This document shows, in pieces, positions 1 to 6,173 of a DNA stretch of 53,439 nt; position 1 is the first letter of the stretch, and each line of letters opens with the position of its first letter. The notes under the pieces are model-generated. The model was given only the letters and a program-made list of their open reading frames with translations, was not told where the DNA came from and ran no database searches. Both the position numbers and the translations under genes were made by a program. The DNA is from JABDPF01 sp036351575 (GTDB lineage: Bacteria > Pseudomonadota > Gammaproteobacteria > Xanthomonadales > SZUA-36): positions 1 to 53,439 of the forward strand of contig JAZBPJ010000096.1 of NCBI GenBank assembly GCA_036351575.1, in the 5' to 3' direction.

Positions 1-3000
1 CCGCTGGCGGTCATCGGCCGCTGGCGCATGGTGACCAGGCCGCAGGCGCGCACGCGGGCGCCGTGCCGTGTTTCCAGCAGTTCCCGCGCGGTGAGTGCCC
101 TGCGGCGGCGCAGGATGGCGCGCAGCTGGGCCACGGGGTGCGGGCCGAGGGTGAGGCCGGTGGTGGCGTAGTCGGCGCGCGTATCGTCGGTTTGGCTGGG
201 GGGGCGGATGGCAATGCGGGACTCTTGACTCTTTAACTCGGCCACGGTCCCGTATGGGTCCTTTTCGGGGACGTTCCCTGGCGGGCACATCCCTGTGTCA
301 CTTCTCTGAGAACGTCCTGTTCTCATAGACCCCGCCAAGGACCCATATGGCACCTCAGCCTGGGCTTTGGCAGGGTCCTGGTCGTGGATTACGCCCCTCT
401 TACGTGTGTCGGGAGGAGATCCCGGATAAATGCTTTGCATTTTCCGGGATGACGCCGGCTGGGTGGTTTCGCCTCCCTGGGTGGCGGCAGGGGAAGGGTT
501 CAGCAGATCGTCCACGGGTTTTTCGACGGCGGCGACCTCCCAGCGGGCGCGGTGGCGGTGGCCGACCAGGCCGCGCAGCGCGGCGGCGTCCGCCAGCACG
601 GACAGGTCATGGCGGTCGAGCTGCGCCCGGCGGGCCAGGTCGTGCACGTCGCGGAACGCGCCTTGCTGCCGCGCACCGCTGATGCGTTCGGCACTGTCCC
701 GGCGCATGCCCTTGATCATGCGCAGGCCGAGGCGCAGCGAATTCGGGGCCGGATACGTATCCGGCCCCGAATTTTCGAGGGTGCAGTCCCAGTCGCTGTA
801 ACGCACGTCGACGGGCAGGACTTTGACGCCGTGGCGGCGGGCGTCCTGCACCAGCTGGGCGGGCGGGTAAAAACCCATCGGCTGTGAGTTCAGCAGGGCG
901 CAGCAGAAAGCGGCCGGGTGGTGGCGTTTCAGCCAGGCGGAGACGTAGACCAGCAGGGCGAAGCTGGCGGCGTGCGATTCCGGAAAACCGTATTCGCCGA
1001 AACCGCGGATCTGCTGAAAGATCTGCTCGGCGAATTCGGCGCTGTAGCCGCGCTCCAGCATGCCGTCGACCAGCCGCCGGTGCATGTGCTCCAGGCCGCC
1101 GCGGCGCGACCAGGCCGCCATCGAGCGGCGCAGCGCATCGGCCTCCGAGCCGCTGAAACCGGCCGCGACCATCGCGATCTGCATCACCTGTTCCTGGAAA
1201 ATCGGCACGCCCAGGGTGCGCTCCAGCACCTTTTTCAGGCCCGCCGACGGGTAGTCGACCCGTTCTTCGCCGCGGCGGCGCTGCAGGTAGGGATGCACCA
1301 TGTTGCCCTGGATCGGGCCGGGACGAACGATGGCCACCTCGATGACCAGGTCATAGAAGCAGGCGGGTTTCAGGCGCGGCAGCATGGCCATCTGCGCCCG
1401 CGACTCGATCTGGAATACGCCGACCGTGTCGGCCTGCTGGATCATGCGGTAGGTTTCCGGGTCTTCGGGTGGAATATCAGCTAAAGACATGGGGTCAGAG
1501 TCAAGTGCCAAAGTCGTCGACTCTGGCACGTGACTCTGACCCCGGTTTTCATTGATCAAATCAAGGCAGCGGTGGATCGCGGTCAGCATGCCCAGCGCCA
1601 GGCAGTCCACTTTCAGCAGGCCGAGGGTCTCCAGGTCCTCCTTGTCCCACTGGATCACGGTGCGGTCCGCCATCGCGGCGTTTTCCACCGGCACCAGCGA
1701 GGCCAGCGGAGCCTCGGAGATCACGAAGCCGCCGACGTGCTGTGAAAGGTGGCGCGGAAAACCCACGATCTGCTGCACCAGGTACAGCAGCTGCCGTACT
1801 TTCAGGTTGTCCGGCTCAAAACCCTGCTGGCGCATGCGTTCCTCGAAGTCCTCGGGCTTGTCCCACCAGGCCGTGTTACGCGCCAGCAGGTCGGCCTGTC
1901 CGGGTGAAAACCCCAGCGCCTTGCCGACGTCGCGGATGGCGCTGCGCGCGCGGTAGCTGATCACCGTGGCGGCCAGCGCGGCGCGGTCGCGGCCGTACTT
2001 GCGGTAGATGTACTGGATCACTTCCTCGCGGCGCTCGTGCTCGAAATCGACGTCGATATCGGGCGGCTCGTCACGTTCGCGCGAGATGAAACGCTCGAAC
2101 AGCATGCTCATGCGCGCGGGGTCGACCTCGGTGATGCCCAGGCAGTAGCACACGGCCGAGTTCGCGGCCGAACCGCGTCCCTGGCACAGGATGCCGCGAT
2201 CGCGGGCGAAGCGGACGATGTCGTAAACGGTCAGGAAATAGGACTCGTAGCGCAGCTCGGCGATCAGTTCGAGTTCCTTTTCGATCTGCTGCCGCAGCGC
2301 GGGGGCGATAGGCGCATCCCCCCATCTTTCCCGGATGCCGGCTTCGACCAGCTCGCGCAGGTATTCGCTGGCGGTTTTGCCTGCGGGCACGATTTCGCGG
2401 GGGTAGCGGTAATTCAGCTGGTCCAGGCGGAAGGTGCAGCGCCGGGCGATCTCCACGCTCTGTTCCATCTGCTCATGGGTGAACAGTTCGGCCAGGCGTT
2501 CGCGCCGGCGCAAGTGACGTTCCCCCGATGGCAGGGCGCGGTAACCGAGCTCGGCGATGCTGCAGCCGTGGCGGATGGCCGCCAGGGTATCGTGCAGCAT
2601 GCGGCGGTCGCGGCGGTGCATCTGCACGTCGCCGCAGGCGGTGACCGGCAGGCCGGCGATGCGGGCGGTCTCCAGCAGGCGAGCGGCGTGTTGCGGGTCG
2701 TTCGGCCCGAGCGGGCGATCCAGGCCCAGCCAGCAGCGCCCGGGAAAATATGCGGCCAGCCAGCTTGCGGTAGGTAAAAATGGGGCCGGTAAGAATGGGG
2801 CCGGATACCGTTTTTGGTCAAAAACGGTATCCGGCCCCATTCTTTTTTCGGGTAGCCAGATGGCCAGGCAGTGGTCGAGGTTGCGTTCGAAGCGCCGGTC
2901 GGGAAGGGCATATTCTCCTTTGGGGGCATCGCGGCGGCCCTGCGTGATCAGCATGCAGATTTGCGTGTAGCCGGCGTGGTCCTGGGGCAGCAATACCAGG

Positions 3001-3248
3001 CGCGAGCCGTTTTCCAGGTGAAAAAAAGCGCCCGGGATCAGCTGGACCGGGCAGCCGCGCTGCGCGCAGCGGCGTGATTCCTCGAGCGCCCGCACCACGC
3101 CGGCCATCGAACACTCGTCGGTGATCGCGATGGCGCGGTAGCCCAGCTCGGCCGCGCGCGCGACCAGCTCCTGCGGATGCGAGGCGCCGGTCAGGAACGT
3201 GAAGTTGCTGACACAGACGAGTTCGGCGTAGTCGGGGGTATGCTGCAT
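1..3248 (-). CDS. dnaE2: Error-prone DNA polymerase DnaE2 (ImuC), 3' end cut by window edge
   Basis: C-family replicative-type polymerase that carries out SOS translesion synthesis with ImuA and ImuB. The frame is open for all 1082 codons visible, from ATG at 3248 to the window edge; roughly the last 50-80 residues are missing. An N-terminal PHP-type region (TDECSMAGVVRA) is followed by the polymerase core with RGSAANSAVCYCLG, the catalytic PPDIDVDFEHERREEV, GVFQIESRAQM, RPGPIQGNMVHPYL and FPESHAASFALLVYVSAWLK. The OB-fold region starts with ADYATTGLTLGPHP and GLVTMRQRP. Four blocks of palindromic repeat DNA lie in the frame (about residues 128-155, 568-587, 825-837 and 918-1012) and add peptide absent from ordinary family members, without stops or frameshifts. 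The start codon has no Shine-Dalgarno sequence and a LexA box ends 1 bp upstream. Identity is certain; whether the enlarged protein is active is unknown. Confidence 0.95.
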   Translation of the reverse strand, partial: MQHTPDYAELVCVSNFTFLTGASHPQELVARAAELGYRAIAITDECSMAGVVRALEESRRCAQRGCPVQLIPGAFFHLENGSRLVLLPQDHAGYTQICMLITQGRRDAPKGEYALPDRRFERNLDHCLAIWLPEKRMGPDTVFDQKRYPAPFLPAPFLPTASWLAAYFPGRCWLGLDRPLGPNDPQHAARLLETARIAGLPVTACGDVQMHRRDRRMLHDTLAAIRHGCSIAELGYRALPSGERHLRRRERLAELFTHEQMEQSVEIARRCTFRLDQLNYRYPREIVPAGKTASEYLRELVEAGIRERWGDAPIAPALRQQIEKELELIAELRYESYFLTVYDIVRFARDRGILCQGRGSAANSAVCYCLGITEVDPARMSMLFERFISRERDEPPDIDVDFEHERREEVIQYIYRKYGRDRAALAATVISYRARSAIRDVGKALGFSPGQADLLARNTAWWDKPEDFEERMRQQGFEPDNLKVRQLLYLVQQIVGFPRHLSQHVGGFVISEAPLASLVPVENAAMADRTVIQWDKEDLETLGLLKVDCLALGMLTAIHRCLDLINENRGQSHVPESTTLALDSDPMSLADIPPEDPETYRMIQQADTVGVFQIESRAQMAMLPRLKPACFYDLVIEVAIVRPGPIQGNMVHPYLQRRRGEERVDYPSAGLKKVLERTLGVPIFQEQVMQIAMVAAGFSGSEADALRRSMAAWSRRGGLEHMHRRLVDGMLERGYSAEFAEQIFQQIRGFGEYGFPESHAASFALLVYVSAWLKRHHPAAFCCALLNSQPMGFYPPAQLVQDARRHGVKVLPVDVRYSDWDCTLENSGPDTYPAPNSLRLGLRMIKGMRRDSAERISGARQQGAFRDVHDLARRAQLDRHDLSVLADAAALRGLVGHRHRARWEVAAVEKPVDDLLNPSPAATQGGETTQPASSRKMQSIYPGSPPDTRKRGVIHDQDPAKAQAEVPYGSLAGSMRTGRSQRSDTGMCPPGNVPEKDPYGTVAELKSQESRIAIRPPSQTDDTRADYATTGLTLGPHPVAQLRAILRRRRALTARELLETRHGARVRACGLVTMRQRPMTAS
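246..354. repeat. Cloverleaf palindromic element inside dnaE2
   Basis: Outer arms 246-263 and 337-354 pair at 16 of 18 positions (core ATGGGTCCTT / AAGGACCCAT). Inside are a small hairpin around CACATCCCTGTGTC (286-299) and a second one, GAGAAC-gtcct-GTTCTC (307-323). The same layout, with a CATCCCTG apical loop, recurs at 11378-11506 and 52893-53077. The element is read through in frame as part of dnaE2, in the linker between the ARWEVA segment and the DYATTGLTLG segment. Confidence 0.75.
419..450. repeat. REP-like hairpin inside dnaE2
   Basis: Stem ATCCCGGATAAATGC / GCATTTTCCGGGAT with a 3-nt loop and one unpaired or mismatched position, followed by GACG. This resembles REP elements of the CCGGGATGACG type found between genes in many gammaproteobacteria. 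Here it lies within the dnaE2 reading frame and encodes part of the approximately 95-residue insertion. Confidence 0.75.
740..773. repeat. Perfect 34-bp palindrome (GGGGCCGGATAC family) inside dnaE2
   Basis: ATTCGGGGCCGGATAC is followed directly by its reverse complement, and one more base pairs at each end. On the dnaE2 strand it encodes NSGPDTYPAPNS, between YSDWDCTLE and LRLGLRMIKGM, a place where I expect a variable loop in DnaE2 proteins. It shares the GGGGCCGGATAC core with the palindrome at 2791-2844. Confidence 0.9.
1491..1543. repeat. 53-bp near-perfect palindrome (GGGGTCAGAGT family) inside dnaE2
   Basis: Arms of 26 bp with two mismatches start with GGGGTCAGAGTCA and end with TGACTCTGACCCC. 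The next bases, CGGTTTT, also follow the copy at 3279-3352, which suggests a shared element end. On the dnaE2 strand it encodes GQSHVPESTTLALDSDP between CLDLINEN and MSLADIPPEDPETYRMI, in frame. Confidence 0.9.
2777..2844. repeat. 54-bp hairpin (GGGGCCGGATAC family) plus partial copy inside dnaE2
   Basis: Perfect 25-bp arms (2791-2815 and 2820-2844; core AATGGGGCCGGATACC) surround a 4-nt loop. A truncated copy of the arm, AAAAATGGGGCCGGT, abuts it at 2777-2790. On the dnaE2 strand the hairpin encodes RMGPDTVFDQKRYPAPFL, between LDHCLAIWLPE and ASWLAAYFPGRC. It uses the same reading frame of the shared core (GPDT...YPAP) as the copy at 740-773. Confidence 0.9.
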
Positions 3249-3249
3249 A

Positions 3250-3265
3250 CTGTATGAATATACAG
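3250..3265 (-). promoter_or_regulatory. LexA box of dnaE2
   Basis: CTGTATGAATATACAG matches the gammaproteobacterial SOS operator pattern CTGT-N8-ACAG exactly. It ends 1 bp upstream of the dnaE2 ATG (3248), so LexA bound here would cover the start of transcription and of the reading frame. A second such box precedes lexA at 12402-12417. Confidence 0.9.
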
Positions 3266-3286
3266 CATTAGGAGAAATGGGGTCAG
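3257..3286 (-). promoter_or_regulatory. Candidate SOS promoter of dnaE2
   Basis: Read on the minus strand: -35 CTGACC (3286-3281), an 18-bp spacer, and -10 TATATT (3262-3257) inside the LexA box. A start 6-8 bp further on would fall at about 3249-3251, making the mRNA leaderless or nearly so, which fits the absence of a Shine-Dalgarno sequence. The -35 hexamer lies within the arm of the palindromic repeat at 3279-3352. The assignment is inferred from spacing and hexamer match only. Confidence 0.5.
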
Positions 3287-3352
3287 AGTAAAAATTCGAT
3301 GAAGCGTGACAGGTGTCGGGTTGCTCCGGCGCCGAATTTTTACTCTGACCCC
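3279..3352. repeat. Inverted repeat (GGGGTCAGAGT family) upstream of dnaE2
   Basis: Perfect 20-bp arms, GGGGTCAGAGTAAAAATTCG at 3279-3298 and its complement at 3333-3352, surround a 34-nt centre. CGGTTTT follows, as in the copy inside dnaE2 at 1491-1543. It fills the space between the dnaE2 LexA box and the end of the lipoprotein gene upstream. No transposase gene is nearby; such repeats are usually moved in trans by RAYT-type transposases, which is an inference here. Confidence 0.9.
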
Positions 3353-3383
3353 GGTTTTGCCCCCGGTTAACCGGGTTCAGGAG

Positions 3384-4463
3384 TCAGCGCAGATACACGG
3401 CCTCGAAATAGGCCACCCGGGTTTCACCTGAGTACAGGGCCAGGGTCTGGCCGGTGATTGCGAAACGGTCCGTGGCTTCCAGCGCGGCCAGGAAAGCCTG
3501 CTCGGTTTCCATGCCGTCCGGGCAGGCCATCATCGTGGCACCCATGCGTCCGAACGAGATGGAATTGCCGCTCGCCTCGAAGCCGCCAAAAAAGCGGTTG
3601 CAGCCGGCATGGCCATGGACACGCGGCGCCTCATCACCGGTTGCCAGTACCATGTGGGCTTCACGCTGGTCTTCGGGCGTGGTCACCGCCCGGCCATTGA
3701 CCTCGACCAGTTTCCAGTAGGTATTGATAAGGCTGGCGTTGTTCATGGGTCCACATTGTTTTTCTGAAGAAATTGATTCAAAAGAATCGACTATCAAGTT
3801 GACTTCATTAATATTTCCTTCCATCGGCGGGCGCTCAAGATAGCGTCCTCGAAGCCGCGTATAAACCTCCGAGCCAGGTTCAATTCCGGAATTAAGATAC
3901 GCGCGTTCCAGTTCGATATAAGCGCCTTCCATCGCGACCGGAAAGACCAGGTTGCTGCTGCAGTCACGAAACAGCGCCGCATCGGCCATGTAGCGGAACA
4001 TGCCGGTCCGCTCCGGTGCGCTTTCCTGGCCGGGCTGCACCAGCCGCGGGCTGACCGTGGGTAATCGGCGGACTTCGACCAGGGCCAGGTCTGCCCTTGG
4101 ACCGGCGCCGAGGGTCAGCACCGGGGCGTGGGTATCGCTGGTAAACAGCAATTGTCCGCGGTCGTGAATCTGGGCTCGCACGCTGTACGTTCTGAGCTCA
4201 TCGATAACGGACAGGTCGTAGACCAGTTGATAATCGATGGGAGACGGCCCCGGGTCGGTGATTTGCTTCTGCGCGACGACTACGGCGGGGGCGTCGGCCA
4301 GGGATACATCCTGCAGCGTGATGGTCGCCACCGCGGTCGAGCTGAGTGCAGCCTGGTCGGAAAATTGCAGTGATCCCGTGACCCGGCCGGTCGATTTGTC
4401 TTCAGAATGACAGGCGGCCAGCAGGAGCACGGTCGCCAGGGCAGCTATCAGGGTTCGCATCAT
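3384..4463 (-). CDS. YbaY-META (HslJ-like) lipoprotein
   Basis: Predicted lipoprotein of about 359 residues. The signal peptide MMRTLIAALATVLLLAAC ends in a clear lipobox (LAAC). Residues of about 25-135 resemble the YbaY/YscW beta-sandwich (ITLQDVSLADAPAVVVA, YSVRAQIHDRGQLLFTSDT). The middle part (YMADAALFRDCSSNLVFPVAMEGAYIELERAY) resembles the NlpE-like domain that often travels with it. The C-terminal third is a META domain as in HslJ (NTYWKLVEVNGRAV, HGHAGCNRFFGGFE, GATMMACPDGMETEQAFLAAL). It probably sits in the outer membrane and has a stress or envelope role. ATG at 4463 (or 4460) lies 2 bp after the DUF502 gene stop, so the two are probably co-transcribed. The domain calls come from recognisable motifs; the exact function is unknown. 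Confidence 0.8.
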   Translation of the reverse strand: MMRTLIAALATVLLLAACHSEDKSTGRVTGSLQFSDQAALSSTAVATITLQDVSLADAPAVVVAQKQITDPGPSPIDYQLVYDLSVIDELRTYSVRAQIHDRGQLLFTSDTHAPVLTLGAGPRADLALVEVRRLPTVSPRLVQPGQESAPERTGMFRYMADAALFRDCSSNLVFPVAMEGAYIELERAYLNSGIEPGSEVYTRLRGRYLERPPMEGNINEVNLIVDSFESISSEKQCGPMNNASLINTYWKLVEVNGRAVTTPEDQREAHMVLATGDEAPRVHGHAGCNRFFGGFEASGNSISFGRMGATMMACPDGMETEQAFLAALEATDRFAITGQTLALYSGETRVAYFEAVYLR

Positions 4464-4464
4464 G

Positions 4465-5088
4465 TTATTTGTCTTTTGGCTCGGTGATGTCACCGATCGT
4501 GGGTCGCTCTTTTGAGACCGCGCCGGTCAGCACGAGTTTCATGCCTTCCTCGAAAGTCAGGTTGACGGGAACCAGGCAGGAACGCGGCAGGAACAGCGTG
4601 TACCCGCCGATCATGTAGCTCATGGGCAGGTAAACGGCAATGGGATCGTCGACGCTCACGTCGAAGGGCAGGCTGCGAAAGTCCTCGCGCGTCACGAAAC
4701 CGATCATCTGGTAGTCCTGCCCTGAAAGCTTTACCAGCACGACCTTGCTCAGGGCGAACTTGCTGTCCGGGTTCAGGTAGTCCACGAAATCCGTGAGCGC
4801 GGTGTAGATGGTCTTGACCAGCGGCAGGCGCTTGAAGATGTTGTCCGGGATCGCGAACAGCTTCTGGAACAGCAGGTTGTGGGTCAGCATTCCGACCAGG
4901 ATGGTCAGCGCAACGGCGGAAATCAGTCCAAGGCCCGGCAGGTACCAGCCCTCGGGCAGCACACGGGACAGCAGTCCGCCGAGGAAGCGTTCCGCGCTCA
5001 CCGCCATCCACCAGAGGATGGCGAGCGTCAGGGAGACCGGGATGATCACGGCCAGTCCCTGCAGGAACAATTTGCCGAGGCTGTTCAT
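4465..5088 (-). CDS. DUF502 family inner-membrane protein
   Basis: 207-residue membrane protein. Two hydrophobic segments (about 8-30 and 50-75) are followed by the family's conserved soluble stretch: FKRLPLVKTIYTALTDFVDYL, then FVTREDF and the hydrophobic VYLPMSYMIGGYTLFLPRSCLVPVNLTFEEGMKLVLTGAV. DUF502 proteins are found across proteobacteria and plants; no biochemical role is established. The start overlaps the end of the upstream hydrolase gene by 4 bp (ATGA), indicating translational coupling. Confidence 0.85.
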   Translation of the reverse strand: MNSLGKLFLQGLAVIIPVSLTLAILWWMAVSAERFLGGLLSRVLPEGWYLPGLGLISAVALTILVGMLTHNLLFQKLFAIPDNIFKRLPLVKTIYTALTDFVDYLNPDSKFALSKVVLVKLSGQDYQMIGFVTREDFRSLPFDVSVDDPIAVYLPMSYMIGGYTLFLPRSCLVPVNLTFEEGMKLVLTGAVSKERPTIGDITEPKDK

Positions 5089-5816
5089 TTTTGCAGTGTA
5101 CCCCGATCAAAGCGGCCATGTTCCAGGTAGTGCAGCACCTGGGCGAAAACCTCTTCGTCGCGCATCATGAAGACGTGTGTCACCGGCAGCTCGACGTGGT
5201 CACCCATGCCCTCCACCCGCGTGGATTCCACGCTGACTTTACCGTCATCGTCATCCGGCAGGATGCCTGAAAGTATGGGATTGATCGATTGCGTTCCGGC
5301 AATGACACCGACATCGAAGGTGGCCGGCCCCAGTGCACGCGGAACGCTGGCCTCGCCGGTGCCGAGCTCCAGTCCGGCGGGTCCGGCGAACCAGCGAAAG
5401 CCCGGGAACTTGTGGTAGACGTCCACCACCTCGCTGCCCTGGTTAGGTGGGCCGAGCATCACGACGCGTCCCAGCCGGTCGATATCGTCGTGTTCCAGGT
5501 ATTGGCGGATCAATATGCCGCCAAGGGAATGCGTTACGAAATGGATTTTTTCCGCTTCGCCGCAGGCCCGGGACGCGCGCGGAATGGTTTGGTCAGCGAG
5601 CGCCTCGATCGGCTGGTCCGTCGAGTCATACTCGATGTTCTGCACGTCGTAACCTGCTTCGGCCATAACTTTTTCCATCTTGTTCATGGAGTTTTCGGTG
5701 CGCCACAAACCATGCAGCAAAACGACGCACTCCTCGGCCAGTGCCGGACCGGCCGGAAAAAGCAGCAGGATTGACAGGAGGAGACTAGGGCCTTTTGACA
5801 CTGATTGAAACGGCAT
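5085..5816 (-). CDS. Secreted lipase-like alpha/beta hydrolase
   Basis: 243-residue alpha/beta-hydrolase with an N-terminal signal peptide (hydrophobic LLLSILLLFPAGPALA, likely cleaved after ALA). VVLLHGLWRT forms the oxyanion-hole region and HFVTHSLGGILIRQYL carries the nucleophile elbow THSLGG. A C-terminal His (GDHVELPVTH region) could complete the triad. It resembles periplasmic lipase/PGAP1-like esterases; the substrate is unknown. It is first in a short unit with DUF502 and the META lipoprotein, all overlapping or nearly so, which points to an envelope or lipid-related role. Confidence 0.8.
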   Translation of the reverse strand: MPFQSVSKGPSLLLSILLLFPAGPALAEECVVLLHGLWRTENSMNKMEKVMAEAGYDVQNIEYDSTDQPIEALADQTIPRASRACGEAEKIHFVTHSLGGILIRQYLEHDDIDRLGRVVMLGPPNQGSEVVDVYHKFPGFRWFAGPAGLELGTGEASVPRALGPATFDVGVIAGTQSINPILSGILPDDDDGKVSVESTRVEGMGDHVELPVTHVFMMRDEEVFAQVLHYLEHGRFDRGTLQK

Positions 5817-5856
5817 CGCCGGGGGCCATTTTTGAACAGATCAAGGCTTGCCGGCC

Positions 5857-6117
5857 TCAGATGCCGACGCGGGAGAGCGCATCGATGATTTCACGCAAAA
5901 ACCGCTCGGCGACCGGGTGTTCGAGCGCAAACCGGGTCTGGATCGACTGGGCTCGGTCGACAACGCCTTCCACGTCGGTTTCGTTGCCCTCGAGCAGACG
6001 GTTGATGTCTTCATCCAGGTCCTTGACGAGCTTGAGGGTTGCCGGATCGACCCGGTCGATTTGCTCCAGTTCATCGTTCAGTTCGGTCAGCAGTTCTTGC
6101 AGTTTCTTTTCTTCCAT
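5857..6117 (-). CDS. DUF4404 family small protein
   Basis: 86-residue acidic helical protein: MEEKKLQELLTELNDELEQ is followed by a second helical region (TLKLVKDLDEDINRLLEG) and RFALEHPVAERFLREIIDALSRVGI. The pattern matches the small DUF4404 proteins of gammaproteobacteria, whose function is unknown. The start at 6117 gives the canonical MEEKKLQELL N-terminus; a start at 6153 would add 12 unlike residues. It lies 56 bp downstream of modC and may be read from the mod transcript. Confidence 0.7.
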   Translation of the reverse strand: MEEKKLQELLTELNDELEQIDRVDPATLKLVKDLDEDINRLLEGNETDVEGVVDRAQSIQTRFALEHPVAERFLREIIDALSRVGI

Positions 6118-6173
6118 GTCCCCCATGATAGTGCTTCCGGGGCCGCAAATCACGATGAAAAGCGTTTCCTGCC

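Noticed and set aside
229..520. CRISPR array or insertion sequence
   Set aside because: The repeats are single palindromes of different families, without regular spacers, a transposase gene or terminal repeats flanking a gene.
1..3248. dnaE2 as a broken or frameshifted pseudogene
   Set aside because: At first the gene seemed fragmented because of the inserted repeats, but checking the frame codon by codon across each palindrome showed one continuous open frame from 3248 to the edge with all polymerase motifs in phase.
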